Assembly (NCBI RefSeq): GCF_013409365.1
Contig: NZ_JACCBA010000001.1
Span: forward strand, 2,914,001-2,978,000
Origin: Actinomadura luteofluorescens
GTDB lineage: Bacteria > Actinomycetota > Actinomycetes > Streptosporangiales > Streptosporangiaceae
Reading direction: 5' to 3'
Length of the DNA stretch: 64,000 nucleotides
Positions within the stretch are counted from its first letter, which is position 1. The number at the start of each line of letters is the position of its first letter. Position numbers and translations under genes: made by a program. The notes under the pieces were generated by a model. That model saw nothing but the letters and a program-made list of their open reading frames with translations, was not told where the DNA came from and ran no database searches. Positions 37,271 through 48,093 of this stretch are shown here, one piece after another.

Positions 37271-38263
37271 TCAGTACCAGCCGACGGACTGCGAGTGCGA
37301 CCACGCGCCGCACGGCGTTCCGTAGCGGTTCTTGATGTAGCCGAGCCCCCACTTGATCTGGGTGGTGGCGTTGTTCTGCCAGTCGGGTCCTGCGCTGGCC
37401 ATCTTGGAGCCGGGCAGGGCCTGCGGAACTCCGTAAGCGCCCGAGGAGGGATTGGACGCGTGGACGTTCCAGTGGCTCTCCTTGTTCCACAGGTTCACCA
37501 GGCAGCCGAACTGGCCGCTGCCGCTGAACCCGTAGCTCGGCATCAGCCGCTTGGCGATCGCCTGCGCCTCGCCGGCGGGGACCGGGTCGCCGGTGGGTCC
37601 GCCGGTGCCGCCTCCGCCGGTCTTCTTCTTCTCCGGCGTCTTGGTCGGGATCGGCTTGCCCTTGGGAAGCAGCGAGGGGCCCTTCTTGCCGCCGTCCTGG
37701 CGCGTCGCGCGGGAGGCGCGGTCGAGCGCCAGCTTCTTGCGCTGCTGCTCCAGCACCTTCGGGTCGATCTTCGGCGGCGCGGCGGCGTCGGCGAGCTGCT
37801 TGGTCGGCTTGACGGTCTGCGTGCCCTCGTCGCCGGAGCCGCCGGTCAGCGCGAACGCGGCGACAGCGCCGCCGCCGAGCAGGACGGCGGCGCCCGCGGC
37901 GACCACCGCGATCCGCACGCCGTTGCGGCCGCCGGAACCGTCCTTGCGGCCGCCGGAACCGCCCTTGCGGCCGGCGCGGCGGGGGCCGCCCGGCCCGGAG
38001 GAGATCTCGTCGCCGTGTCCGCCGGTGGAGACGCCGGTGCGCAGCGGCTCCTGGAGGGCCTGGAGCCCGAGCGTGTCCCCCGCGGGGGCGCCCGCGCGGG
38101 GGCCGGTGCCGGCGACGCGCACATCGTCCTCGTGCGGCGCCTCGGGCCCCTCCGCGGAGGGGGCAGGCGGCTGCGCCGGGTCGGCCGCGGCCATCGACGC
38201 CTGGCGGGGGTCGAAGCTCTGTCGATCGTCTCGCCTAGGGGACCCGGGACGGTCTCCGAACAA
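37271..38263 (-). CDS. membrane-anchored lytic transglycosylase (SLT domain)
   Basis: 330 aa from the TTG start. A long disordered cytoplasmic N-terminus leads to one membrane segment (RIAVVAAGAAVLLGGGAVAAFALTG), a Lys/Pro/Gly-rich spacer and a C-terminal SLT/RPF-like domain. That domain contains GCLVNLWNKESHWNVHASNPSSGAYGVPQ (catalytic Glu in NKES), and it ends CGAWSHSQSVGWY. I chose TTG because GGAAGG lies six bases upstream, and codon bias collapses further upstream. An ATG 22 codons later is an alternative. Peptidoglycan cleavage outside the membrane is the likely role. Confidence 0.87.
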   Translation of the reverse strand: MFGDRPGSPRRDDRQSFDPRQASMAAADPAQPPAPSAEGPEAPHEDDVRVAGTGPRAGAPAGDTLGLQALQEPLRTGVSTGGHGDEISSGPGGPRRAGRKGGSGGRKDGSGGRNGVRIAVVAAGAAVLLGGGAVAAFALTGGSGDEGTQTVKPTKQLADAAAPPKIDPKVLEQQRKKLALDRASRATRQDGGKKGPSLLPKGKPIPTKTPEKKKTGGGGTGGPTGDPVPAGEAQAIAKRLMPSYGFSGSGQFGCLVNLWNKESHWNVHASNPSSGAYGVPQALPGSKMASAGPDWQNNATTQIKWGLGYIKNRYGTPCGAWSHSQSVGWY

Positions 38264-38656
38264 GGCGGTCCTTCCGACGGTCGCACGCGCATGGACACGC
38301 GCACGAACTGTTTCCACCCCGGTCCGCCCGCCGCCGGTCGTCCGGCGGCCTCGAACCCGGGACGGCGCCTCGCACGTCGCGCGCGTCAAGAGGGGGCGCG
38401 CTCCGGGCCGGCACCGCACTGGGGGTGCTTACGGGGAGACACAATGCCCCAGCCCGAGGGCTCCTCCGCAACCAAAACGAGATGAATGCGGCTGATGGGG
38501 CGATTGTCAACCCGGCCGGACCCCTGCCGAAAACCCGGATGGACCTGCGGTTCTCCACTCGCGCGGCAGAAAATGTGACCTTCGCCACATATCTACACTC
38601 CGAGGTTTAACGATCACCCTCCGTAGGAAGATGAACGGCGTTCTGAGACGCGGGGA
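38264..38656. other. upstream region of the transglycosylase gene, no gene seen
   Basis: About 390 bases with lower GC in the half nearer phoH2 and no frame with local codon bias. On the minus strand a TTGACA hexamer (38505-38510) has a poor -10 (ATTCAT) 17 bases on, leaving a ~220-base leader. Wall hydrolase genes in actinomycetes often carry a c-di-AMP riboswitch in this position, but its hallmark conserved blocks were not found by eye. Confidence 0.5.
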
Positions 38657-38684
38657 CCCCGGCGGCCGTCACGGTCCGCCGGGG
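38657..38684 (-). terminator. hairpin downstream of phoH2
   Basis: CCCCGGCGG and CCGCCGGGG form a 9-bp stem with a 10-base loop, about 17 bases beyond the phoH2 stop. No U-run is visible. Confidence 0.6.
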
Positions 38685-38701
38685 CCCTCGGGACGTCCCG
38701 G

Positions 38702-40114
38702 TCAGACCCCGACGTCGCCGAGCATGTCGGTCACGAGCGCCGCGATCGGCGAGCGCTCCGACCTGGTCAGCGTCACGTGCGCGAACAGCGGGTGGCCCTT
38801 CAGTCGCTCCACCACGGCCGCGACGCCGTCGTGCCTGCCGACGCGCAGGTTGTCGCGCTGCGCCACGTCGTGGGTCAGCACGACCCGCGACCCGGCGCCG
38901 ATCCGCGACAGGACGGTGAGCAGCACGCCGCGCTCCAGCGACTGCGCCTCGTCCACGATCACGAACGCGTCGTGCAGCGACCGGCCCCGGATGTGCGTGA
39001 GCGGCAGGACCTCCAACATGTCACGGTCCACGACCTCGTCGACGACCTCCGGCGTCGTCACCGCCGAGAGGGTGTCGTAGACCGCCTGCGCCCACGGCGA
39101 CATCTTCTCGTTCTCCGAACCCGGCAGGTAGCCGAGCTCCTGGCCGCCGACCGCGTACAGGGGGCGGAACACCACGACCTTGCGGTGCTGCCGCCGCTCC
39201 AGCACGGCCTCCAGCCCCGCGCAGAGGGCGAGCGCCGACTTGCCGGTGCCGGCCCGCCCGCCGAGCGAGACGATGCCGACCTCCTCGTCCATCAGCAGGT
39301 CCAGCGCGATCCGCTGCTCCGCGGACCGGCCGCGCAGCCCGAACACCTCGCGGTCGCCGCGCACCAGCCGCACCGACTTGTCGGGCTGGACGCGGCCGAG
39401 GGCCGAACCGCGCTCCGACAGCAGCCGCAGCCCCGTGTGGCAGGGCAGGTCCCGCGCCTCCTCCAGGTCGGTGGTGCCCGCCTCGTACAGCTCCTCGACG
39501 GCCCCGGCGGTGACCTCCAGCTCGCGCATCCCGGTCCAGCCGGACTCCACGACGGCCAGCTCCGCGCGGTACTCCTCGGCGGCGAGCCCCACCGCGGACG
39601 CCTTCACCCGCATCGGCAGGTCCTTGGAGACCAGCACGACGTCGCGTCCCTCGCGGGCCAGCCACGCGGCCACCGACAGGATCCGGGTGTCGTTGTCGCC
39701 GAGCCGGAACCCGTCCGGCAGGACGCTCGGGTCGGCGTGGTTCAGCTCGACGCGGAGCGTTCCGCCCTGGTCGCCGAGCGCCCCCTCGACCGAGACGGGC
39801 TCGTCCAGCCGCCCGTGCCGCAGGCGCAGGTCGTCCAGCGTGCGCAGGGCCTGGCGGGCGAAGTAGCCGAGCTCCGGGTGGTGCCGCTTGGCCTCCAGTT
39901 CCGTGATGACGACGACGGGGAGTACGACCTCGTGCTCGGCGAACCGGGTCATCGCCCCCGGATCGGCGAGCAGGACGCTGGTGTCCAGGACGTACGTGCG
40001 CCGGTCCGGTTCCCTGCCGGGGACGGCGCCCCCGAGGTCCCCGGAGGTCTCCGGGACGGAGGCCCCGGAAGGGATCCCGGACGGGCCGGGACGGCGCGCG
40101 GAGGTTGTGGCCAC
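38702..40114 (-). CDS. phoH2: PhoH2-type PIN-PhoH ATPase/ribonuclease
   Basis: 470 aa. The N-terminal PIN domain has acidic residues in [23 protein letters not shown] and [13 protein letters not shown]. The C-terminal PhoH ATPase has Walker [16 protein letters not shown] and Walker [16 protein letters not shown]. PhoH2 proteins are RNA helicase/ribonucleases in mycobacteria. The GTG start follows a ~35-residue disordered extension. It lies downstream of uppS on the same strand, a conserved actinobacterial neighbourhood. Confidence 0.94.
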   Translation of the reverse strand: MATTSARRPGPSGIPSGASVPETSGDLGGAVPGREPDRRTYVLDTSVLLADPGAMTRFAEHEVVLPVVVITELEAKRHHPELGYFARQALRTLDDLRLRHGRLDEPVSVEGALGDQGGTLRVELNHADPSVLPDGFRLGDNDTRILSVAAWLAREGRDVVLVSKDLPMRVKASAVGLAAEEYRAELAVVESGWTGMRELEVTAGAVEELYEAGTTDLEEARDLPCHTGLRLLSERGSALGRVQPDKSVRLVRGDREVFGLRGRSAEQRIALDLLMDEEVGIVSLGGRAGTGKSALALCAGLEAVLERRQHRKVVVFRPLYAVGGQELGYLPGSENEKMSPWAQAVYDTLSAVTTPEVVDEVVDRDMLEVLPLTHIRGRSLHDAFVIVDEAQSLERGVLLTVLSRIGAGSRVVLTHDVAQRDNLRVGRHDGVAAVVERLKGHPLFAHVTLTRSERSPIAALVTDMLGDVGV

Positions 40115-40192
40115 TCGATCTCCCTGGATATGGGGGAACTGCCGGTGGCGCGCAGGTCCGCCCGCGCAGGGGCGGTGGTCCGCAGGGGACGG

Positions 40193-41080
40193 TCAGGTAC
40201 CGTAGCGCCGGTGCCGCGCGGCGTAGGAGCGGATGGCCCGCAGGAAGTCGACCTTGCGGAAGTCCGGCCAATGGACTTCGCAGAAGTAGAATTCCGAGTG
40301 GGCGCTCTGCCAGAGCATGAAGCCGGAGAGACGCTGCTCCCCCGAGGTGCGGATGACCAGGTCCGGATCCGGCTGGCCGCGCGTGTAGAGATGCTCCGCG
40401 ATGTGCTCCACGTCGAGGATCTCGGCGAGTTCCTCGATGCTGGTGCCACGACTCGCCTGCTCGATGAGCAGTGAGCGCACCGCATCAGCGATCTCACGCC
40501 TACCTCCATACCCAACCGCGACGTTCACAATCAGGCCGGGTGCGCTCGATGTGGCCTCTCCCGCATCTTTCAGGACGCGGGCCGTCTTATCGGGCAGCAG
40601 GTCGAGGGCGCCGACGGGCTTGACGTGCCAGCCGTCGGCGGCGAGCTTGCGGACGGTGTTCTCGATGATCGCCAGCAGCGGTTCGAGCTGGTCGGGGGGC
40701 CGGTTGAGGTTGTCGGTCGACAGCAGCCACAGCGTGACGTGCTCGACCCCCGCCTCGGCGCTCCACTGGAGCAGCTCGGAGATCTTCTGGGCGCCGCGCT
40801 GGTGCCCGGAGTTGACGTCGGCCAGCCCCATCGACCTGGCCCAACGCCGGTTGCCGTCCAGGATCACGCCGACGTGCCGGGGGGTGACATCGGTGGGCAG
40901 ATCGGCCTCGACGCGCCGCTCGTACATCCGGTAGACGGCGTCGCGGACGGCCGCGTACGGGCCGCTGCGGCGGAGGGCGGAGATGAGCCGCCCGCCCTCG
41001 GCGGGACGCCGGCGCACGCCGTCCCTCCGCGCGCCGCGCGGCATCCTGGTGCGCGGCTCTCCCGTACGCCGAACCCCCAT
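40193..41080 (-). CDS. Z-isoprenyl diphosphate synthase (UppS family)
   Basis: 295 aa. The cis-prenyltransferase fold is clear: HVGVILDGNRRWARSMGL with the catalytic Asp, HVTLWLLSTDNLNRP, VGYGGRREI and the C-terminal VIRTSGEQRLSGFMLWQSAHSEFYF. It condenses IPP onto an allylic diphosphate to make Z-prenyl chains for wall lipid carriers. Actinobacteria usually carry two paralogues, a short-chain (Rv1086-like) and a decaprenyl one, and this sequence alone does not decide which this is. The start ATG has AAGGGA eight bases upstream. The first ~40 residues are basic and disordered. Confidence 0.93.
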   Translation of the reverse strand: MGVRRTGEPRTRMPRGARRDGVRRRPAEGGRLISALRRSGPYAAVRDAVYRMYERRVEADLPTDVTPRHVGVILDGNRRWARSMGLADVNSGHQRGAQKISELLQWSAEAGVEHVTLWLLSTDNLNRPPDQLEPLLAIIENTVRKLAADGWHVKPVGALDLLPDKTARVLKDAGEATSSAPGLIVNVAVGYGGRREIADAVRSLLIEQASRGTSIEELAEILDVEHIAEHLYTRGQPDPDLVIRTSGEQRLSGFMLWQSAHSEFYFCEVHWPDFRKVDFLRAIRSYAARHRRYGT

Positions 41081-41172
41081 ATGGGCTTCCCTTCGAGCGA
41101 CCGACCCTGGCGGAAAGTCGCTCAATTATGGCCCGACGGCGACACTTCTCCCACCGTCCCCGTGACGCCAGA

Positions 41173-41730
41173 CTAACGCGCGGGGCGCGCCAGACGGGGC
41201 GGATGGCCTGCTCTGGCCCGGTCCGCCTCGGCCAGCAGATCGGCGAGAAAACGCGCCAGTTCGGCCGAGGTGAGGACGGCGCGGACGCCGCGCCCGCTCG
41301 CCCCCCACGCCTCGATCACGGCGCGCCGCGCGACCCGCCACCGTCCCGCCGCGGACTGCTGGCGGCCGACCCACATCGAGGACGTGCGCAGGGAGCAGCG
41401 CAGCTCGCCGGTGCTGAGCACGTCGCCGCGGTCGCGGTACCGGAAGGCGAACAGCTCGGGTTCGCGGGCGGTGTCGCCGGGGGCGGGATCGGGGAAACGG
41501 TCGTCGGGGTCGGGCCAGCGCGCCGACTGCGGGGACCCGTCGGCGCGCGCGGCGGCGACCCGGGCGGCCAGACCGGCCAGGAAGTAGCCGCACCGCTCCC
41601 CCACCGCCCCGAACGAGTCGCCGTCGCGCCACAGTTCGAGCGTGACCTCGAAAGGGGTGCCGCCGCGGTCGAGCGAGGCGATCGGGACCACCGCGAGGTC
41701 GGACCCGTCCAGGCAGCGCAGCCCCAGCAT
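41173..41730 (-). CDS. conserved-looking hypothetical protein (185 aa)
   Basis: No family is recognised. The start is well supported by GGGAGGTG about six bases before ATG (MLGLRCLDGSDLAVVPIASLDRG). The product is a soluble alpha/beta protein with beta-strands early (PFEVTLELWRDGD) and a helical C-terminus (AELARFLADLLAEADRAR). No catalytic motif or membrane segment is visible. Codon bias is strong, so it is a real gene. It is transcribed toward uppS. Confidence 0.75.
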   Translation of the reverse strand: MLGLRCLDGSDLAVVPIASLDRGGTPFEVTLELWRDGDSFGAVGERCGYFLAGLAARVAAARADGSPQSARWPDPDDRFPDPAPGDTAREPELFAFRYRDRGDVLSTGELRCSLRTSSMWVGRQQSAAGRWRVARRAVIEAWGASGRGVRAVLTSAELARFLADLLAEADRARAGHPPRLARPAR

Positions 41731-41834
41731 CCCGTGCACCTCCCGCCCGCGTCCGGCCCGCCTCCAGGCACAGTAGGGGAGGTCGCCACCATGATCACAC
41801 CCAGTGATCATCGCGATCGGGTAATGGTTGCCGC

Positions 41835-41872
41835 GGGCCGGCCGGGCCGGCCGGGCCGGCCGGGCCGGCCGG
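41835..41872. repeat. 9-bp tandem repeat GGGCCGGCC x4
   Basis: Four exact copies plus GG form a 38-bp stretch that is almost self-complementary. It abuts the stop codon of the 173-aa gene and could fold into a GC hairpin acting as terminator. It may equally be polymerase slippage. Confidence 0.85.
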
Positions 41873-42394
41873 TCAGGCCTGCGGGCCGGCGGCGCGGGCG
41901 CGCTCGACGTGCTGCAGGGCGCTGCGCAGCTCCGACAGCCACTCGTCGGTGTTCTTGCCGACGAGCCGGACGCACCAGGCGAGCGCGTCGCTGCGGCTGC
42001 GGGCGACCCCGGCGTCCACGAGCGTGTCCAGGACGCGGCGCTCGGGCTGCCGCAGCCGCGTCATGACCGGCACCGAAAGGGTCGTGAACATCTCCCGCCC
42101 GCCATCGCACTCCACCCCCCAGGACACCTTGCGGCCGAAGCGCTGCTCGGCCTCCCGGGCGATGGAGATCCGCCGGTCGCGGGTCTCGTCTCGGAAGCGC
42201 TGGACGTGCCCGGCGACGACGCCCGCACGCTCGGCGCCGGACGCCTCGGCCGCGGCGGCCGGGACGGGCAGCGTGCCGACGACCGCGACCTCCTCGCGGT
42301 CGACGACGACCTCGGGCGCGCCCTCGAACCAGTCCTCGGGGAGCCGTCCGGTGAACCAGCCGCGCAGCTGCTCCGCCGCTTCGCTCGTATTCAT
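41873..42394 (-). CDS. hypothetical protein with ribbon-helix-helix-like segment (173 aa)
   Basis: ATG at MNTSEAAEQLRGWFTGRLPEDWFEGAPEVVVDREEV. A middle helical part is followed by a C-terminal segment (TRLRQPERRVLDTLVDAGVARSRSDALAWCVRLVG) whose helix-turn-helix spacing recalls ribbon-helix-helix DNA-binding or antitoxin-like proteins. This is shape only. No toxin partner is adjacent. It is divergent from the EmrB-type exporter and may take part in its control. The N-terminal extension available upstream is rejected because it is AT-rich promoter DNA. Confidence 0.65.
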   Translation of the reverse strand: MNTSEAAEQLRGWFTGRLPEDWFEGAPEVVVDREEVAVVGTLPVPAAAAEASGAERAGVVAGHVQRFRDETRDRRISIAREAEQRFGRKVSWGVECDGGREMFTTLSVPVMTRLRQPERRVLDTLVDAGVARSRSDALAWCVRLVGKNTDEWLSELRSALQHVERARAAGPQA

Positions 42395-42444
42395 GTAATC
42401 AAAATTACAACCTAGCCCGGGGGATGCGCCAGCCCTCGCCTCGA

Positions 42445-42505
42445 TTGACAACCACCTCCATTTGATAGTTACTTTCATTTTGAAGACACAATCATTTGGA
42501 GGTGG
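42445..42505 (+). promoter_or_regulatory. promoter and dyad operator of the EmrB-type exporter operon
   Basis: A TTGACA hexamer starts the region, but the -10 is uncertain (TAGTTA 15 bases on). CCACCTCCA and TGGAGGTGG form a 9-bp inverted repeat 36 bases apart. The right arm overlaps the GGAGGTGG ribosome site and the left arm follows the -35. A bound dimer pair could block both transcription and initiation. The TetR gene downstream is the natural candidate. Confidence 0.5.
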
Positions 42506-42510
42506 CGGTC

Positions 42511-44049
42511 ATGACGGTGGGTCACCGGCGGCGCTGGTTCGGGCTGGGCGCGCTGGCGCTGAGCATGCTGGCGCTCGGCTTCGACATGACGATCCTCAAC
42601 GTGGCGCTGACCACGCTGTCGGAGGAGCTGCACGCGAGCACCAGCGAGCTGCAGTGGATCGTGGACTCCTACCTGCTGGTGTTCGGGGCGCTGCTGCTCC
42701 CGGCCGGGCTGCTCGGCGACCGGTTCGGCCGCAAGCGGCTGCTGGTGGCGGGCCTCGCGGTCTTCGGCGCCGCCTCGCTCGCCGGGGCGTTCGCGGACGG
42801 CCCCGGCGGCGTCGTCGCCGCCCGCGCGTTCATGGGGCTCGGCGCGGCGGTGGTGACGCCGCTGTCGATGTCGATGCTCCCCGCGATCTTCCCGCCGGAG
42901 GAGCGGACCCGCGCCGTCGCGGTCTGGTCGTCGGCGATGGCGCTCGGCCTGCCGCTCGGCCCGCTGCTCGGCGGCTGGCTGCTGGAGAACTTCTGGTGGG
43001 GGTCGGTCTTCCTGGTCAACGTGCCGGTCGTGCTCGTCGGCGGCGTCGCGGTGGCGCTGCTGCTGCCCGAGACGCGGGACCCGTCCGCGCCCCGGGTGGA
43101 CGGGGCCGGCTCGCTGCTGTCGATGGCCGGCGTCGTCGCGCTCGTGTACGGGGTCATCGAGGCCCCGGTGCGGGGCTGGGGCGACGCGGTGGTGCTGGTG
43201 TCGTTCGCGCTCGCGGCCGTCCTGCTGGCCGGGTTCGTCCTGTGGGAGCGGCGCGCCGCCGCGCCCATGATGGACATGGCGCTCTTCCGCGACCCCGGGT
43301 TCGCGTGGGCGGTGGTCGCCGCCGTCACCGCGAACCTGATGATGGCCGGGGCGCTGTTCGTCCTGCCGCAGTACCTGGAGGCCGTCCAGGGCAACGACGT
43401 GTTCGGCACGGGCCTGCGGCTGACGCCGATGCTGCTCGGCCTGCTCGCCGGCGGGATCGTCACCGACCGGGTCGCGCACCGCGCCGGGCACAAGCCGATC
43501 CTCGTCACCGGGCTGCTCGTGCTCGCCGCCGGCTTCGGGTGGGGCGCGCTCACCACGGCGGGCGACGGCTACTCCGCCACCGTCCCGTGGCTGCTCGTCC
43601 TCGGCCTCGGCTGCGGCCTGACCATCGTCCCGGCGATGGACGCGGTCCTCGCCGCCCTGCCGGCCGCCCAGGCGGGACGCGGCTCGGGCCTCGTCCAGAC
43701 GCTGCGCCAGACGGCCGGGACGCTCGGCGTAGCGGGGCTCGGCAGCCTGCTGTCGGCGCTCTACCGGGACCGCGTGCCCACCGGCGGGCTGCCGCCCGAG
43801 GCGGCGGGCGCGGCGCGCGACTCCATCGGCGGCGCCGTCGCCGCCGCCGCGCGGCTGGACGACGCCGCCCTGCTCGCCTCGGCCCGGGGCGCCTACGTCC
43901 ACGGCATGGACGCGGTGTTCGCCGCCTGCGGCGCCGCCGCGGCCGCGGCCGCCCTGCTCCTGTGGATCTTCCAGCCCGGGCGGGCGCGGGAGGGTGCGGC
44001 CCCCGCCGCCGATGCACGAGAATCGGACCATGAGCACGTCGTCCCGTGA
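42511..44049 (+). CDS. MFS exporter, DHA2 (EmrB/QacA-like) family
   Basis: 512 aa with 14 predicted membrane segments. It has DHA2 motifs LALGFDMTILNVALTTLSEELHAS, LQWIVDSYLLVFGALLLPAGLLGDRFGRKRLL (motif A) and the motif C region AVWSSAMALGLPLGPLLGGWLLENFWWGSVFLVN. It probably expels drugs or other hydrophobic compounds by proton antiport. ATG is six bases from GGAGGTGG. It overlaps the TetR gene by 20 bases, so the two are co-transcribed and self-regulated. Confidence 0.93.
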   Translation: MTVGHRRRWFGLGALALSMLALGFDMTILNVALTTLSEELHASTSELQWIVDSYLLVFGALLLPAGLLGDRFGRKRLLVAGLAVFGAASLAGAFADGPGGVVAARAFMGLGAAVVTPLSMSMLPAIFPPEERTRAVAVWSSAMALGLPLGPLLGGWLLENFWWGSVFLVNVPVVLVGGVAVALLLPETRDPSAPRVDGAGSLLSMAGVVALVYGVIEAPVRGWGDAVVLVSFALAAVLLAGFVLWERRAAAPMMDMALFRDPGFAWAVVAAVTANLMMAGALFVLPQYLEAVQGNDVFGTGLRLTPMLLGLLAGGIVTDRVAHRAGHKPILVTGLLVLAAGFGWGALTTAGDGYSATVPWLLVLGLGCGLTIVPAMDAVLAALPAAQAGRGSGLVQTLRQTAGTLGVAGLGSLLSALYRDRVPTGGLPPEAAGAARDSIGGAVAAAARLDDAALLASARGAYVHGMDAVFAACGAAAAAAALLLWIFQPGRAREGAAPAADARESDHEHVVP

Positions 44050-44671
44050 GCACGCCATCGACCGGCTGGAGGACCGGCTCGCCCGGCTCCCGCTGCGGGA
44101 GCGCAAGAAGCTGCGGACCCGCCGGACGATCCAGGACCACGCCCTCCGGCTGTTCGGCGAGCAGGGGTACGACGAGACGACCGTGGAGCAGATCGCGGCG
44201 GCGGCCGAGATCTCGCCGAGCACGTTCTTCCGCTACTTCCCCACCAAGGAGGACGTGGTCGTCACCGACGAGTACGACCCGATCATGGCGGAGGTCATGC
44301 GGGGCCAGCCGGCCGGGATGCCGCCCATCGAGGCGCTGCGGGCCACGCTCCGCGAGATGCTCCCGCTGATGTACGAGACCGACCTGGACGTGGTCAACGT
44401 CCGGCTGCGGCTCACCGCCCAGGTCCCGGCGCTGCGCGCCCGCACGTTCGAGTCGCTGCGCGAGGGCACGCACGCCATGCTGACCGAGGTCGTCGGGCAC
44501 CGGACCGGGCGGGGGGCCGGCGACCCGGACGTGCAGACGTTCACCTGGGCCGTCCTGGGCGTGCTCCAGGCGGCGATGTACCAGTGGGTGGACGGACGCG
44601 CGACGACCGAGGAGCTTCCCGAGATCGTCGACCGCAACCTGGAGTTCCTGGGCCGCGGCTGCCCGCTGTGA
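44030..44671 (+). CDS. TetR family transcriptional regulator (exporter operon)
   Basis: 213 aa. It has a helix-turn-helix RRTIQDHALRLFGEQGYDETTVEQIAAAAEISPSTFFRYFPTKEDVVV and a helical ligand-binding domain containing TLREMLPLMYETDLDVVNVR and FTWAVLGVLQAAMYQWVDG. It starts inside the end of the exporter gene. Another in-frame ATG six codons earlier is possible. Likely represses the operon at the dyad upstream of the exporter, which is inference. Confidence 0.92.
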   Translation: MSTSSREHAIDRLEDRLARLPLRERKKLRTRRTIQDHALRLFGEQGYDETTVEQIAAAAEISPSTFFRYFPTKEDVVVTDEYDPIMAEVMRGQPAGMPPIEALRATLREMLPLMYETDLDVVNVRLRLTAQVPALRARTFESLREGTHAMLTEVVGHRTGRGAGDPDVQTFTWAVLGVLQAAMYQWVDGRATTEELPEIVDRNLEFLGRGCPL

Positions 44672-44693
44672 ACCGGCGCCCGGGCCGGGCGGG

Positions 44694-45866
44694 TCAGCGC
44701 GCCAGCGCGGCGGCCATCTTGGGGCTGACGCGCACGGCGCCGCGCATGTTGCGGGTGTAGACGTTCTGGACCTGCACCACGGTGCCCGTGCGCGGAGCCG
44801 CCAGCATCTTGCCCTGGCCCAGGTAGAGGGCGATGTGCGAGATGTAGCCGGGCGCGGTCGGGTCGTTGGCCCAGATGAGCATGTCGCCCGGCTCGGCCTT
44901 GCTGTAGGGGACGACCCAGCCCGCGCGGGCCTGGTCGGCGGCGACGCGCGGGAGCCGGATGCCCGCCCTGGCGAACGCGTACTGCATCAGGCCGGAGCAG
45001 TCGTAGCCGCCCTCGGCCTCGGACTCGCCGCCCCACACATACGGCCAGCCGAGCCGCGTGTAGGCCGCCTTGATCACGGTCCGGACCTGGCCGGCCGTCA
45101 TGACCTGGCCGTTCGCCGTCGGCACGTTCCCGGACTTCGGGAAGTCGATCTCGGGGTTGACCGCGACGGCCCTGGCGCCCTTCGGCAGCGCCTTGCGCAG
45201 CTTCTTGATGAACGTCTTCGGCGCGGTCTTCGGGACGCTGACCAGCATCGCGTTGCCGGTCGGCAGCCCGAGGGCCTGCGCGGTGGCGTGCGAGACGACC
45301 GCGTCGACGTCGCTGACGCCCATCGTCGCGTACGCGCCCACCCGCAGCTGCGACTGGTGCTGCTTCCCTCCGACGGGCACCTGGCTGCCGAGCTCGACGC
45401 CGCCGTCGCTGCCCATCGTGAACGAGATGGCGACGTCGCCGGAGGCCACGTTGCGCCAGAGCGCGTCCGACTTGGCGGTCGGCTTCGGCGTGTAGTTGCG
45501 GAACGTGGACGGGTCGACGCCCATCAGCCCGACGCGCTTGCCCGCGACCATGCCCTGCACGGCGTCGACGACCTCGACGCCCTTCACGCCCTTGGCCTCG
45601 CGGACCTTCTGGACGAACCCGGCCGGAAGCGTGGTCGGCGCCGCCACGAGGACGTGCGGGGTGAGCCGCTTGCCGAGCGGCGCGACCGCCGTGGGCGACA
45701 GGCCGGTGCTGCCGGACGCGGCCACGAACCTGGCCCGCTGCTCGCCGGGCGGCGCCTTCGCGGGACCGTCGTCGCGCGCGACGAGGACGGCGGTGTTGGC
45801 GGCGAGCGTCGTCAGCACGGAGACGCCGATGATCGTCGGTAGCATCCGGCGGTTCGGCTTGCCCAC
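44694..45866 (-). CDS. secreted NlpC/P60 (C40) peptidase with MacB/FtsX-like ectodomain
   Basis: 390 aa. An N-terminal signal/anchor (MLPTIIGVSVLTTLAANTAVLVA) is followed by a ~200-residue domain. That domain contains GKRVGLMGVDPSTFRNYTP, GDVAISFTMGSDGGVELGSQVPVG and AMLVSVPKTAPKTFIKKLRKALP, and the pattern recalls the periplasmic core domain of MacB/FtsX-type permeases. The C-terminal NlpC/P60 domain has Cys in GYDCSGLMQYAF and His in YISHIALYLG. It would cleave stem peptides in the wall. I chose the second GTG, about 8 bases from GAGGGAG. A GTG two codons upstream is possible. Confidence 0.85.
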   Translation of the reverse strand: MGKPNRRMLPTIIGVSVLTTLAANTAVLVARDDGPAKAPPGEQRARFVAASGSTGLSPTAVAPLGKRLTPHVLVAAPTTLPAGFVQKVREAKGVKGVEVVDAVQGMVAGKRVGLMGVDPSTFRNYTPKPTAKSDALWRNVASGDVAISFTMGSDGGVELGSQVPVGGKQHQSQLRVGAYATMGVSDVDAVVSHATAQALGLPTGNAMLVSVPKTAPKTFIKKLRKALPKGARAVAVNPEIDFPKSGNVPTANGQVMTAGQVRTVIKAAYTRLGWPYVWGGESEAEGGYDCSGLMQYAFARAGIRLPRVAADQARAGWVVPYSKAEPGDMLIWANDPTAPGYISHIALYLGQGKMLAAPRTGTVVQVQNVYTRNMRGAVRVSPKMAAALAR

Positions 45867-46012
45867 TGCCACGCTCCCTCGATGGTCGCCCTGCGCCGGC
45901 TCCTGACCGGGCACCGGACACGACTATGACTCACATCGTCGGCCATCGTCCAGATACCCGGGGCGCCCTGTGACACCCTCGTCCGCTCTACCCCGTTGGG
46001 TCAGGAGCGTCC

Positions 46013-46032
46013 CTGTTACTCAGTAGTAACAG
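46013..46032. promoter_or_regulatory. 20-bp perfect palindrome upstream of the NlpC/P60 gene
   Basis: CTGTTACTCAGTAGTAACAG has 8-bp arms and a 4-base centre in an AT-rich pocket. It lies ~150 bases from the peptidase start and 45 bases past the DUF255 stop. It looks like a TetR- or FadR-type operator. A terminator role is less likely because the stem is AT-rich. Confidence 0.5.
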
Positions 46033-46076
46033 CCCGGCCATCTGAGATCAAGGTCACGCTGCCACAAAGTGGATCG

Positions 46077-48062
<1,986 letters not shown>

Positions 48063-48093
48063 GCCCCCGATCCTGCCCGATCCGGCCGCCGCC

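Noticed and set aside
38264..38656. c-di-AMP (ydaO) riboswitch before the transglycosylase gene
   Set aside because: The conserved G-rich and GACAGCTAACC-like blocks were not found on the minus strand by eye. A covariance search would settle it.
41173..42394. Toxin-antitoxin pair of the two unknown genes
   Set aside because: The genes are not overlapping or closely spaced in TA order, sizes are too large, and no toxin fold is recognisable.
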